Part shown: piece by piece, positions 52,588-61,907 of the stretch
Layout of the letters: every line of letters begins with the position of its first letter
Position numbering within the stretch: position 1 is the first letter of the stretch
Origin: an uncultured Photobacterium sp.
Lineage (GTDB): Bacteria > Pseudomonadota > Gammaproteobacteria > Enterobacterales > Vibrionaceae
Assembly: GCF_947502415.1 (NCBI RefSeq)
Contig: NZ_CANMZV010000002.1
Span: 1-64,000 of the forward strand
DNA: 64,000 nt
Direction: 5' to 3'
Made by a program: the position numbers and the translations under genes
Notes under the pieces: generated by a model
Told to the model about the DNA's origin: nothing
The model's input: the letters and a program-made list of their open reading frames with translations, nothing else
Database searches by the model: none

Positions 52588-54335
52588 CTCAGCCGGGAAT
52601 GACGTCGGTGGCTGAGGTGAAAGAGCCAAGCCGCGCGGCATTGAATAAGCTATGGGCCGGGGTGATGCTTGAGGAGCTTGCCCGGCTCGGAGTAGAGCAT
52701 GTTTGTATTGCTCCGGGGTCACGTTCGACGCCGTTGACTTTGGCGGCAGACGATAACGAAAAGTTGATCCTGCATACTCATTTTGATGAGCGCGGGCTTG
52801 GTTTTATGGCTCTGGGGCTAGCCAAAGCATCCCGTCAACCGGTTGCCGTGGTAGTGACGTCCGGCACTGCGGTTGCCAATCTTTTGCCTGCGGTTGCTGA
52901 AGCGGGCCTGACCGGAGAAAAGCTGGTGTTGCTGACATCAGATCGTCCGCCGGAGCTAATTCAGTGCGGGGCGAACCAGGCAATCCGTCAGCATGGTATA
53001 TTTTCCGATCATGTCACTGAATTTCATGATATCCCGTCCCCGACAGAGGATATCTCTCCTAATTGGCTGTTAACTACCATTGACTCTGCCATGTACCAGC
53101 AATCATTGCGTGGTGGTGCGATTCACTTTAATTGTCATTATCCGGAGCCTCTTTATGGCGAGGATTATGATTTCTCCAGCTATTTGGCCACGTTAGATGC
53201 TTGGCTGGACGATGATCAGCCTTATTCCCGCTACCAGCAGGCCATTTCAGCACAAGTCGTGCTGGATCGTGCCGCCTGGCTGTCCTTCGCCAATTGTAAA
53301 GGTGTTGTGGTGGCAGGACGAATGGTTCCGGGAGAGCTGCCTGTTGTTCAAGCGCTTGCCGACAAGCTGGGATGGCCTTTGCTGGTTGACCCTCAGGCCG
53401 GCGGTAGTAGTGACTGGGCGGGGTTTGATGTCTGGATGCAAAACGGCCAGTGTCGAGAGTACCTTGAACAGGCGGAAGTTGTGCTGCAGTTTGGTGCCCG
53501 TCTGGTCTCGAAGCGTCTGTTGCAGTTTATTGGCGCGCACCATTGGCGGCAATACTGGCTGGTGGATCCGCTGGGTATCCGGTTGGATCCGACACACCGT
53601 CGTAGCCATAGAATTCAGGCTGATATTGGTAACTGGGCTGAGTTGGCTTGTGAGCTATTGAGTGAGTCGTTTTCATCGGCTTCAATTGGCTGGGCGGAAG
53701 GATTAAAGCGCGCGTCAGCGGCGTATTTTAAGCTGCTTGCTGCACAGAATGCGCAACTATCCGAAGTCAGTCTTGCGGCTAACTTACCACAATGGCTGCC
53801 TGAACAAACCGATCTGTATCTCGGCAATAGCCTTATTGTGCGCTTACTGGATATGTGTGGCCAGTTGCCACAGACCGCGACATTTGCCAATCGCGGTGCA
53901 TCCGGGATTGATGGGTTGGTCGCCACAGCTGTTGGGGTACAGCTGGCTCGTCAGGCTCCTTTGCTCTGCCTGCTGGGTGATACTTCATTACTTTATGATC
54001 TTAATTCTCTGGCACTGCTGAAGAACTGCCAGCAACCTATGGTTGTGCTGGTAACCAATAACGATGGCGGTGCTATTTTTGATTTGCTGCCGGTTCCGGA
54101 TTCGCAGAAAGAAGCCTTGTACCGAATGCCTCACGGTTTTGAGTTTAGTCACGCTGCAGCGATGTTTGGTCTTGATTACCATTGTCCCCGGACACTGGAA
54201 GAGGCTGAGCAAGCTTGCCGTCGAGGCCTGATGCAGCAAGGGGCAACTTTGATTGAAATTCAGACTCCGCCGGGACAGAGCGGTGAACTGATCAAATCGT
54301 TGTTTACTGAGGTGAGGAATGCCACTTTACTCTGA
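52584..54335 (+). CDS. menD: SEPHCHC synthase MenD
   Basis: This thiamine-diphosphate enzyme condenses isochorismate with 2-oxoglutarate to SEPHCHC. The product of 583 residues begins with the domain NKLWAGVMLEELARLGVEHVCIAPGSRSTPLTLAA, carries HTHFDERGLGFMALGLAKAS (catalytic Glu region) and VTSGTAVANLLPAV, and has the ThDP/Mg motif near 460-490 (CLLGDTSLLYDLNSLALL..VTNNDGGAIFDLLP). It overlaps menF by 4 bases and menH by 17 bases, implying coupled translation. Confidence 0.95.
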   Translation: MTQPGMTSVAEVKEPSRAALNKLWAGVMLEELARLGVEHVCIAPGSRSTPLTLAADDNEKLILHTHFDERGLGFMALGLAKASRQPVAVVVTSGTAVANLLPAVAEAGLTGEKLVLLTSDRPPELIQCGANQAIRQHGIFSDHVTEFHDIPSPTEDISPNWLLTTIDSAMYQQSLRGGAIHFNCHYPEPLYGEDYDFSSYLATLDAWLDDDQPYSRYQQAISAQVVLDRAAWLSFANCKGVVVAGRMVPGELPVVQALADKLGWPLLVDPQAGGSSDWAGFDVWMQNGQCREYLEQAEVVLQFGARLVSKRLLQFIGAHHWRQYWLVDPLGIRLDPTHRRSHRIQADIGNWAELACELLSESFSSASIGWAEGLKRASAAYFKLLAAQNAQLSEVSLAANLPQWLPEQTDLYLGNSLIVRLLDMCGQLPQTATFANRGASGIDGLVATAVGVQLARQAPLLCLLGDTSLLYDLNSLALLKNCQQPMVVLVTNNDGGAIFDLLPVPDSQKEALYRMPHGFEFSHAAAMFGLDYHCPRTLEEAEQACRRGLMQQGATLIEIQTPPGQSGELIKSLFTEVRNATLL

Positions 54336-55110
54336 AACCTATGGTTGTCTACCAGCCGCAAATGACGGTCGTCCGGCACTGGTTTTTCTTCATGGTTTGC
54401 TTGGTTCAGGGCGAGACTGGCGTCATGTAGTCGACAGATTGTCGCCATCGCATTATTGCCTGACGATTGATTTGCCGGGACATGGCCAGAGTTGTTTATT
54501 GTCACCGGAGAGTTTTGAATCGGTTAACCAGCTGATTATCCAAACGTTGCAACACCGCCATGTCCGCTCCTATGTTTTGATCGGCTATTCAATGGGGGCC
54601 AGGCTGGCAATGTATCACGCCTGTAACCATGAACCAGAAAGCTCTGCTCAATTGGCTGGCTTAGTTTTGGAGGGCGGGCATTTCGGGCTGCCTGACAGTG
54701 ATGAGCGGGCAGCGAGGTTGGAAAATGACGAGCGATGGGCTCGGCGATTTGCTGAACAGCCGTTGTTGCAAGTACTGGCTGATTGGTATCAACAACCTGT
54801 ATTTTCGACACTAAATCATGACCAAAGACAAGGTTTGGTGAAGAAACGCAGTGATAACCTTGGAGCTGGTATAGCACGTATGTTACTGGCTACATCATTG
54901 GCCAAGCAGCCTGAGCTGAAGCAACAGGTTGCGCAGTTACCGTTTCCTGTTCTCTACCTGTGCGGAGAGAACGATAATAAATTCAGATGCCTGGCTGAAG
55001 ATTCGGGATTGGATCTCCAAGTGATCCCGTCAGCGGGGCATAATATCCATGTCGAACAGCCTCATGAGTTCGGTATGGCTGTCACTCATTTTTTAGATAG
55101 ATTGGAATAA
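54319..55110 (+). CDS. menH: SHCHC synthase MenH
   Basis: This alpha/beta-hydrolase of 263 residues eliminates pyruvate from SEPHCHC. Motifs: LVFLHGLLGSGRDWRHVVDRL (oxyanion region, residues about 22-42), the nucleophile elbow GYSMGARLAMYHA with Ser near 92, VLEGGHFGLPD and the C-terminal catalytic His in IPSAGHNIHVEQPHEF. It starts within the last 17 bases of menD and ends 3 bases before menB. Confidence 0.92.
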   Translation: MPLYSETYGCLPAANDGRPALVFLHGLLGSGRDWRHVVDRLSPSHYCLTIDLPGHGQSCLLSPESFESVNQLIIQTLQHRHVRSYVLIGYSMGARLAMYHACNHEPESSAQLAGLVLEGGHFGLPDSDERAARLENDERWARRFAEQPLLQVLADWYQQPVFSTLNHDQRQGLVKKRSDNLGAGIARMLLATSLAKQPELKQQVAQLPFPVLYLCGENDNKFRCLAEDSGLDLQVIPSAGHNIHVEQPHEFGMAVTHFLDRLE

Positions 55111-55113
55111 TTC

Positions 55114-55980
55114 ATGGCTAGAACCGTAGGTCTGACTGAAGAAGAACTGTATGCACCGGTAGAATGGAAAGATTGTTCAGAAGGTTATCAGGACATTCTT
55201 TTTGAAAAATCAGCAGATGGTATTGCAAAGATCACCATTAACCGCCCAGAGGTACGTAATGCGTTCCGCCCGCAGACGGTGAAAGAGATGATTGATGCGT
55301 TGGCTAACGCCCGTTATGACGAAAATGTAGGTGTGATTGTCCTGACTGGTAAGGGCGAGCATGCTTTCTGTTCTGGTGGTGACCAGAAAATTCGTGGTGA
55401 TTACGGCGGCTACCGTGATGATGAAGGTACTCATCACCTGAATGTGCTGGATTTCCAGCGTCAGATCCGTACTTGTCCAAAGCCGGTGATTGCATCGGTA
55501 GCTGGTTACGCCGTTGGTGGTGGTCACGTTCTGCACATGATGTGTGATTTGACGATTGCGGCAGATAACGCCCAGTTTGGTCAGACTGGCCCGAAAGTCG
55601 GTTCATTTGATGGTGGCTGGGGTGCTTCTTACATGGCGCGTATTGTTGGTCAGAAGAAAGCCCGTGAAATTTGGTTCCTGTGCCGTTTCTATGATGCTCA
55701 GGAAGCAGTGGAGATGGGCCTGGTAAACCATGTTGTACCTTATGCTGAACTAGAGCGTGAAACTGTACGTTGGTGTCGAGAAACACTTCAGCACAGCCCG
55801 ATGGCACTACGCTGCCTGAAAGCGGCACTGAATGCCGACTGTGATGGTCAGGCTGGTCTTCAGGAGCTTGCTGGTAATGCGACAATGATGTTCTACATGA
55901 CAGAAGAAGGCCAGGAAGGTCGTAACTCTTTTAATGAGAAGCGTCGTCCTGACTTTACTAAGTTCAAGCGTAACCCATAA
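55114..55980 (+). CDS. menB: 1,4-dihydroxy-2-naphthoyl-CoA synthase MenB
   Basis: This crotonase-family enzyme closes the naphthoquinol ring from O-succinylbenzoyl-CoA. The product of 288 residues shows [91 protein letters not shown] and the C-terminal [20 protein letters not shown]. All are hallmark MenB segments. It is in the men operon between menH and menC. Confidence 0.97.
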   Translation: MARTVGLTEEELYAPVEWKDCSEGYQDILFEKSADGIAKITINRPEVRNAFRPQTVKEMIDALANARYDENVGVIVLTGKGEHAFCSGGDQKIRGDYGGYRDDEGTHHLNVLDFQRQIRTCPKPVIASVAGYAVGGGHVLHMMCDLTIAADNAQFGQTGPKVGSFDGGWGASYMARIVGQKKAREIWFLCRFYDAQEAVEMGLVNHVVPYAELERETVRWCRETLQHSPMALRCLKAALNADCDGQAGLQELAGNATMMFYMTEEGQEGRNSFNEKRRPDFTKFKRNP

Positions 55981-55991
55981 GGCGTTTACTG

Positions 55992-56969
55992 ATGATGCGT
56001 AGTGCAAAACTCTATCAGTATTCTCTGCCTATGGATTCCGGTGTGATCCTGCGCACTCAGCGCCTGGAAAGCCGCGAAGGCTGGGTGGTTGAACTGCGTG
56101 AAGGCGATGCTATCGGCTATAGCGAGATTGCGCCGTTGCCGGAATTTAGTAAAGAAACTGCCGAACAAGCCGGAGAGCAGGCTAAAGAGCTGCTTGAAAA
56201 ATGGATACAGGGCGAAACGCTGGATCTATCGGCTGCTTTGCCGTCGGTTGCGTTTGGCTTAAGTATGGTTGAGCTCGAGCTTGCCGGAGGTCTGCCGCCG
56301 GAAGGTAACTATCAGGTTGCGCCGCTGTGTGCTGGTGATCCGGATGATCTGGTTGTCGCTCTGAGTAAGATGCCGGGCGAGAAAGTTGCCAAGATCAAGG
56401 TGGGCATGTACGAGGCCGTCCGTGATGGTATGGTCGCGAATATGTTTATCGAGGCTATTCCTGGCATTCGTCTGCGTCTTGATGCTAATCGTCAGTGGAC
56501 ACCACTGAAGGCGCAGCAGTTTGCTAAGTATGTTCAGCCTGAGCATCGTACGGGTATTGCTTTTCTGGAAGAGCCTTGTATGAATCCAGCCGATAGCTTG
56601 GTGTTTGCACAGGAAACCGGGATCAGTATTGCTTGGGATGAAACCGTTCGTGATGAGGGCTTTGAAGTAAAAGCTGAGTCGGGTGTGGCGGCGATCATTA
56701 TCAAGCCAACGATGGTGGGTTCGATCCAGCGGTGTATCGAGCTCGTTAAACAGGCACATGAAGCGGGATTGATGGCTGTGATCAGTTCAAGTATGGAATC
56801 CAGCCTTGGCCTGAATCAGCTGGCTCGTTTGGCTGAGTGGCAGACTCCGGGTGTTATCCCAGGTCTGGATACCATGCAGCTGTTTAAAGCTCAGCTAGAA
56901 ACACCGTGGCCAGAGTGCAGGCTGCCGGTGACCCCGTTGTCAGAGCTTGAGGTGGTATGGCAGAAGTAA
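55992..56969 (+). CDS. menC: o-Succinylbenzoate synthase MenC
   Basis: This enolase-superfamily dehydratase converts SHCHC to o-succinylbenzoate. The product of 325 residues has KIKVGMYEAVRDG (catalytic Lys), RLRLDANRQWTPLKAQQFAKYV (metal Asp), IAFLEEPCMNPADS (metal Glu), SIAWDETVRDEGFEV (metal Asp/Glu) and IIIKPTMVGSIQRCIELVKQAHEAGL (second Lys). The start is ATG 55992 or the next ATG at 55995. It overlaps menE by 13 bases. Confidence 0.94.
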   Translation: MMRSAKLYQYSLPMDSGVILRTQRLESREGWVVELREGDAIGYSEIAPLPEFSKETAEQAGEQAKELLEKWIQGETLDLSAALPSVAFGLSMVELELAGGLPPEGNYQVAPLCAGDPDDLVVALSKMPGEKVAKIKVGMYEAVRDGMVANMFIEAIPGIRLRLDANRQWTPLKAQQFAKYVQPEHRTGIAFLEEPCMNPADSLVFAQETGISIAWDETVRDEGFEVKAESGVAAIIIKPTMVGSIQRCIELVKQAHEAGLMAVISSSMESSLGLNQLARLAEWQTPGVIPGLDTMQLFKAQLETPWPECRLPVTPLSELEVVWQK

Positions 56970-58366
56970 CGCCTTACTTTGCCACATGGCCCTGGCAACA
57001 TTGGGCAACAAAGCGGCCGTCATCGGCCGCTTTGCGTTTTGGTGAGCAGATATTTAGCTGGGCAGAGATTTCTGCTCGGGTGGATGAGTATGCGCAAGGT
57101 CTGGTTGAACAAGGTGTGAAGCGAGATCAGCTGATTGGTGTTGTTGCTCCGAACTCGCTTCAGGTGCTGTGGCTGATCCTTGCGACAATCCGGGTTGGTG
57201 CCCGTTATGTCGGTCTTAATCCGAGATGCAGCCAGCCAGAGTTGGATAAGCAATTGCAGCAGCTACAATGTGATTACCTTTGGTTCCCGGCCAAGATACC
57301 GCATTCACTTGATGCCTACCCTCGACTTCAGTTGTTACCGCCATCGCAGCCCCGTCTGGTACCCGTTACCTGGCAGCCGACTCGTGCGGCGACATTGACG
57401 CTGACATCGGGTTCGACGGGAATGCCTAAAGCGGTGGTGCATTCGGCGCAAACCCAGTTGGCGAGTGCTGCTGGGCTGCTGGAACGGATGGATTTCGGTG
57501 AGCAGGATCGCTGGCTGTTGTCACTGCCATTGTTTCATATTTCCGGGCTGGCGATTGTCTGGCGTTGGTTATATCGGGGAGCCCAGTTAGTTGTGGCTGA
57601 ACCCGGCCAGTTTGAGAAGGCACTGGCAGGCGTAACCCATGCCTCATTGGTGCCGACTCAGCTTCAGCGTCTGCTGGCTAGCCAGACTGAAGAAAAGCAG
57701 TCACTGATGTTGAAAGAGGTATTGCTTGGTGGCGCGCTGATCCCAGTTAGTTTGACCCGACAGGCTGAGGAAGCTGGAATTCATTGCTGGTGTGGCTATG
57801 GGATGACAGAGATGGGATCAACCGTTACAGCTAAACGCGCTGATGCCAGTGCCGGCGTTGGTAGTATCCTACCCAATCGCGAGCTGACTTTACGGGATGG
57901 TGAAATCCTGGTGCGGGGAAAAACCTTGTGTATCGGTTATTACCGGAATAAGACGATTTTCCCGGTTGGTGAAGATGAGTGGTTTGCCACCAAAGATCTG
58001 GGTAGCTGGCAGGGTGAAGAGCTGTATATTCAAGGACGTGCCGATAACATGTTTATCTCCGGTGGTGAAAACATTCAGCCTGAGATGATTGAAAAAGCAC
58101 TGTTGGGTCATTCAGCGGTTAAACAGGCGTTTGTCCTGCCTGTAGAGGATAGTGAATTTGGTCAGCGTCCAGTTGCTATTGTTGATACGAATCAAGTACT
58201 TGATATTAGACTACGAGAATCGCTTCAGGCTTATATGACAGAGCAGGTTAACGGTTTGTGCCGACCTGTTGATTACTTAGTTTTGCCTGACTCATTGGGT
58301 AATACAGGGATCAAAGTATCTCGCAGGGAATTAGCAACGTGGTTGCAATCAGGAATGAGCTCTTAG
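56957..58366 (+). CDS. menE: o-Succinylbenzoate-CoA ligase MenE
   Basis: This AMP-forming ligase activates o-succinylbenzoate with ATP and CoA. The product of 469 residues has the P-loop LTLTSGSTGMPKAVVHSA (about 137-154), the motif CWCGYGMTEMGSTV near 277, the hinge region DEWFATKDLGSWQGEELYIQGRADNMFISGGENIQPEMIE and the C-terminal catalytic Lys in NTGIKVSRREL. It is the last gene of the operon and is followed by a strong terminator. Confidence 0.94.
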   Translation: MAEVTPYFATWPWQHWATKRPSSAALRFGEQIFSWAEISARVDEYAQGLVEQGVKRDQLIGVVAPNSLQVLWLILATIRVGARYVGLNPRCSQPELDKQLQQLQCDYLWFPAKIPHSLDAYPRLQLLPPSQPRLVPVTWQPTRAATLTLTSGSTGMPKAVVHSAQTQLASAAGLLERMDFGEQDRWLLSLPLFHISGLAIVWRWLYRGAQLVVAEPGQFEKALAGVTHASLVPTQLQRLLASQTEEKQSLMLKEVLLGGALIPVSLTRQAEEAGIHCWCGYGMTEMGSTVTAKRADASAGVGSILPNRELTLRDGEILVRGKTLCIGYYRNKTIFPVGEDEWFATKDLGSWQGEELYIQGRADNMFISGGENIQPEMIEKALLGHSAVKQAFVLPVEDSEFGQRPVAIVDTNQVLDIRLRESLQAYMTEQVNGLCRPVDYLVLPDSLGNTGIKVSRRELATWLQSGMSS

Positions 58367-58401
58367 CTTTTCAGTTTGGTATTCGTTTCGTTCTTAAAAA
58401 G

Positions 58402-58431
58402 AAAAGCGAGAGCAACGGCTCTCGCTTTTTA
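58402..58431. terminator. Terminator after the men operon
   Basis: AAAGCGAGAGC pairs with GCTCTCGCTTT around a short loop, with T after it and A before it. It lies between the convergent menE and acyltransferase genes. Confidence 0.9.
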
Positions 58432-58479
58432 TGTTCATCATTTTTTATTAGATAGCGGGAAATTGCAGCTCACAATTTC

Positions 58480-60354
58480 TTACCTATTATCTCCGCGCAG
58501 TGCGCAGACTTCTTCCCGAAGTAAGGTGCTGCTGGTGTTTTTCGCATTTACTGGGCTGCCAACAACAATGTTGACCCTAGACCAGAAGCGTTTCGGACAT
58601 TTTAGTAAGGCCCGGCCACCTTCTCGGCTAAAGTAGCTTCCCCATAACCCCTGAAGTGCGATTGGGATGACTGGCACTGGACTGCGTTTGATGATCAGGT
58701 CGATACCGCGCATGAAGGGGCCGATTTCACCATCATAGGTCAGTTGGCCTTCGGGGAAGACACAGACGATATCTCCCTGCTCAAGGTAGCCGTTGACCTT
58801 GACGAAAGCCTTTAAGATTGATTTGCGATCGGTTGCGTCAATCGGGATCACTTTGCAAGCTTTGCAGAAATTTTTGATAAAAGGAATGTTGTAGATATCC
58901 CTGTCCATCAGGAAGCGGATTGGTCGCGGACAAGCGCCCGCCAGCAGTAGGGCATCCATGTAGCTGACATGGTTACAGACGATTAACGCGCCGCCTTCTG
59001 CCGGGATATTGGAGATATCTTTGTGTTTAACCCGGTACATGGTATGGCTGACGAGCCATACCATAAAGCGCCAGAAAAAGTCTGGTACTTGGGTATAGAT
59101 ATAGATCACTACACACAGGTTCAGCAGTGAAAGGAACATGAATAACTGAGGAATTGTTCCACCGACAACCGACAAAAAGATTATTGCGGTAACAGCACTG
59201 AATACCATAAAGAAGGCATTCCAGATATTATTGGCAGCAATGATCTGCGCCCGTTCTTCTTCCCTAGCTCGGCTTTGCATTACGGCATAGAGGGGAATAA
59301 TGAAGATCCCGCCGGAGACACCAAGCATCGTCAATGAGACGAAAACACGGAATAGTTCAGGGCGGGTAATGAACTCGATAATCGATAAGGTGGTCGGTAC
59401 GATATCCGGGGTGGCAAACATCAGGTCGGCACCGAATACGGTGATCCCCAGACTGCCCAGCGGCACTATACCCGGTTCAATGCGGTGGCCGGACAGGCGG
59501 TCACATAACAGGGAACCGATAGCGATACCAATTGAGAACAGGGTTAGCAGGAAGGAAACCGATGCGGCATCGCCGCCCAAGTGCAATTTGGCAAAGTTCG
59601 GGAATTGGGTCAGGTAACAAGCTCCAAGGAACCAGAACCAGCTGATCCCCAGAACACACTGAAAAATGGTTTTATCACGGCGTGCAATTGACAGGGTATG
59701 GCGCGTTTGGCGGTAGGGGTGCCAACTGAATATTCTGTCAGGATCACTCGGTTTAGCTTCTGGGATCCAGCGTGAACTTAAGTAACCGATAATAGCAAAG
59801 CTGACAACACTGATTGCAGCAATCATAGGCGCATTCGGTTGGTTGGCTATGAAACCGGCAAGCAGGGTGCCGATCAAAATGGCCAGAAACGTGCCGGTTC
59901 CAACCAGGGCGTTACCAGAGACTAGCTCTGATTTTTTCAGGTGCTGTGGGAGCAGGGCATACTTGGCTGGGCCAAAAAATGCAGACTGGGTGCCCATCAG
60001 AAACAGTAGCACCAGTAGAGCCATATAGCTTTCCGTGACAAAGGCAACGGCAGCTAAAGACATAATGATTATCTCGGCGATTTTGACGATACGCATGATC
60101 AGTGCCTTGTCGTATTTGTCGGCAAGGACGCCGGCTGAAGCTGAAAACAGGAAAAACGGCAGGATGAACAGGCCAGCGGCCAGGTTGATGACCAGATCTG
60201 AACTGACAGGAAGGCTGCTTGGAGCGGCAAAGGCAATAAGAATGAGTAAGACATTCTTATAGACATTGTCATTAAAAGCCCCAAACGCCTGGGTAAGAAA
60301 ATAAGGTAAAAAACGTCGTTTTGTTAGCAGGCGTGACTGGGGCTGTTCGCTCAT
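58480..60354 (-). CDS. LplT-type MFS transporter fused to PlsC acyltransferase
   Basis: This 624-residue fusion joins a transporter of the lysophospholipid-transporter (LplT) type (residues about 1-410, with QAFGAFNDNVYKNVLLILIAF and some 12 membrane segments) to a glycerolipid acyltransferase domain (about 440-600). The acyltransferase has the HxxxxD motif NHVSYMDALLLAG (His 462, Asp 467) and the substrate motif FPEGQLTYDGEIGPFMRG. In enterics LplT and Aas are separate, and in some bacteria MFS, PlsC and an acyl-ACP ligase are all fused; the ligase part is absent here. The likely role is flipping and re-acylating lysophospholipids at the inner membrane. The TetR gene lies 12 bases upstream on the same strand. 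Confidence 0.88.
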   Translation of the reverse strand: MSEQPQSRLLTKRRFLPYFLTQAFGAFNDNVYKNVLLILIAFAAPSSLPVSSDLVINLAAGLFILPFFLFSASAGVLADKYDKALIMRIVKIAEIIIMSLAAVAFVTESYMALLVLLFLMGTQSAFFGPAKYALLPQHLKKSELVSGNALVGTGTFLAILIGTLLAGFIANQPNAPMIAAISVVSFAIIGYLSSRWIPEAKPSDPDRIFSWHPYRQTRHTLSIARRDKTIFQCVLGISWFWFLGACYLTQFPNFAKLHLGGDAASVSFLLTLFSIGIAIGSLLCDRLSGHRIEPGIVPLGSLGITVFGADLMFATPDIVPTTLSIIEFITRPELFRVFVSLTMLGVSGGIFIIPLYAVMQSRAREEERAQIIAANNIWNAFFMVFSAVTAIIFLSVVGGTIPQLFMFLSLLNLCVVIYIYTQVPDFFWRFMVWLVSHTMYRVKHKDISNIPAEGGALIVCNHVSYMDALLLAGACPRPIRFLMDRDIYNIPFIKNFCKACKVIPIDATDRKSILKAFVKVNGYLEQGDIVCVFPEGQLTYDGEIGPFMRGIDLIIKRSPVPVIPIALQGLWGSYFSREGGRALLKCPKRFWSRVNIVVGSPVNAKNTSSTLLREEVCALRGDNR

Positions 60355-60366
60355 TCTACTCTCCGC

Positions 60367-60963
60367 TTAAGCTTGCCAAGCGTTGAGGTAGGTATCAATA
60401 AGGTTGTCAATCAGTGCCTTGCCATCCACAGGAGTGGAAGTAAATAGCTTGTCATCTACGGTCAGTAGGGTGATCCCGTGAACACCAGCCCACAATACTC
60501 GGCTTGCTTCCAGGATATCGGCTTCGCTTTTTTCTGGAGTGATCTGGCTGATCAGTGATTCAAGCATTCCTGTCATATTGTTGATACGTTCAGATTGCCA
60601 TTCAGGAAGTTCTTCACCTTGCATCGTATGTTGGAAAATCAGCTGCCAGCGGTATGGGTGTTTGGTTGCAAACCCTAGGTAGCAATATGCAAGTTTGCGC
60701 AGCGCATCTTCCGGTGAAGAGATATCTTTCATTTGCTCTTCAGCTTCGGCGAACAGTTCGTCAAGCGTTTGGGCGACAGCGTGAAGTAGCAGCAGGTTGT
60801 AGTTACCAAATACGTTAACAAGAGTGCTTGGTACATAGCCGATCATACCGGCAACTTTACGCAAGCTAAGCTCATGGTGAGGGTGTTCATCGAGAAAGTT
60901 TTTGACCTGCTCCAGTGTCATAGTTACCAACTCTTCACGAGTATGGTCATTTCGTCTTGCCAT
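60367..60963 (-). CDS. TetR-family regulator
   Basis: This 198-residue protein has an N-terminal helix-turn-helix of TetR type (ELSLRKVAGMIGYVPSTLVNVFGNYNLLLLHAV, residues about 30-62) and a C-terminal ligand domain of the WHG type (YRWQLIFQHTMQGEELPEW, RVLWAGVHGITLL). It is the first gene of a two-gene unit with the transporter/acyltransferase fusion, so it probably controls that unit in response to a lipid-like ligand; this is inference from position. Confidence 0.85.
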   Translation of the reverse strand: MARRNDHTREELVTMTLEQVKNFLDEHPHHELSLRKVAGMIGYVPSTLVNVFGNYNLLLLHAVAQTLDELFAEAEEQMKDISSPEDALRKLAYCYLGFATKHPYRWQLIFQHTMQGEELPEWQSERINNMTGMLESLISQITPEKSEADILEASRVLWAGVHGITLLTVDDKLFTSTPVDGKALIDNLIDTYLNAWQA

Positions 60964-61262
60964 TGAATTTTACTCTCAATCGAAGAAAATTTTACTTTGC
61001 TAATTGTAATATGGATATATGCCGCGTGGTGGCTGCAAAGTAATTATGTAAACCGACAGTCTGTACTGAACGGAATATTATAGAACGTTGTTCGATATTT
61101 TAGTTGCTATCTGTCTACATGGTCAAGTAGAAAGAACGTCACTTGACTGTTAGCCAAGGTACTTGTGACTAAAATCAAACGCTATGAATGTATTTCTAGC
61201 AATATATCGACCTGTTCAATGCAAAGTAGTGTTATTTAGTGATGAAACAGAAGATTGTGCTC

Positions 61263-61658
61263 CTAGCTTTTTCCCTCCGCGTTACGTATCGAAACTTGAT
61301 CATTCAACGTCCAGAAATCGACCAAAATACCGATGAGGAAAAAACCAAATGTGCAGAGGTAAAGGATCCCGGTAAGCCATTTACCCATGTACATACGGTG
61401 TACACCGAAAATGCCGAGGAACGTTAAGAGCAGCCAGGCAACAGTATAGTCGACGTCGCCGCTTTGGAAGCGAAGATCGGCTTCGCGATCCATTGAGGGG
61501 ATAAGAAATAAGTCAATCAGCCATCCGATACCGCAAAGACCTAAGGTTAAAAACCAGATGGTGCCGGTAACAGGTTTACCATAGTAGAAACGGTGTGCCC
61601 CTGTGAAACCGAAAATCCAGAGAAGGTAGCCAATAAACTTGCTATGGGTGTCTTGCAT
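61263..61658 (-). CDS. Membrane protein with two TM2 domains
   Basis: This 131-residue protein contains two copies of the TM2 fold: KFIGYLLWIFGFTGAHRFYYGKPVTGTIWFLTLGLCGIGWLIDLF at about 7-51 and YTVAWLLLTFLGIFGVHRMYMGKWLTGILYLCTFGFFLIGILVDFW at about 70-115. Each has the G-x-H-R-x-Y-x-G turn between two membrane helices. The function of bacterial TM2 proteins is unknown. It is a single gene with spacers of about 250-300 bases on both sides. Confidence 0.87.
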   Translation of the reverse strand: MQDTHSKFIGYLLWIFGFTGAHRFYYGKPVTGTIWFLTLGLCGIGWLIDLFLIPSMDREADLRFQSGDVDYTVAWLLLTFLGIFGVHRMYMGKWLTGILYLCTFGFFLIGILVDFWTLNDQVSIRNAEGKS

Positions 61659-61907
61659 TCGGAATACGTCCTGTTGTTATAAGTTGAATCCTTGATACAT
61701 ATATTATCAATTTGTGCAGCAATACCAATCAGATAATTATTATTTTGATAATTTCTAACAATTGAAGGGGATCAGATTAGTTCTTATTTGCCGCAGTCAT
61801 GGATGACTAATAAATATTAGTAACAATTTGCTCATGTTGTTTTGTTGACATTCAGTAGTAGCCCGCTAGGATGCAAAGGCATAAATTTGGCAAAGGTATT
61901 CATATCA

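Noticed and set aside
58376..58636. Plus-strand frame of 86 codons after menE
   Set aside because: It spans the terminator and the antisense of the acyltransferase gene.
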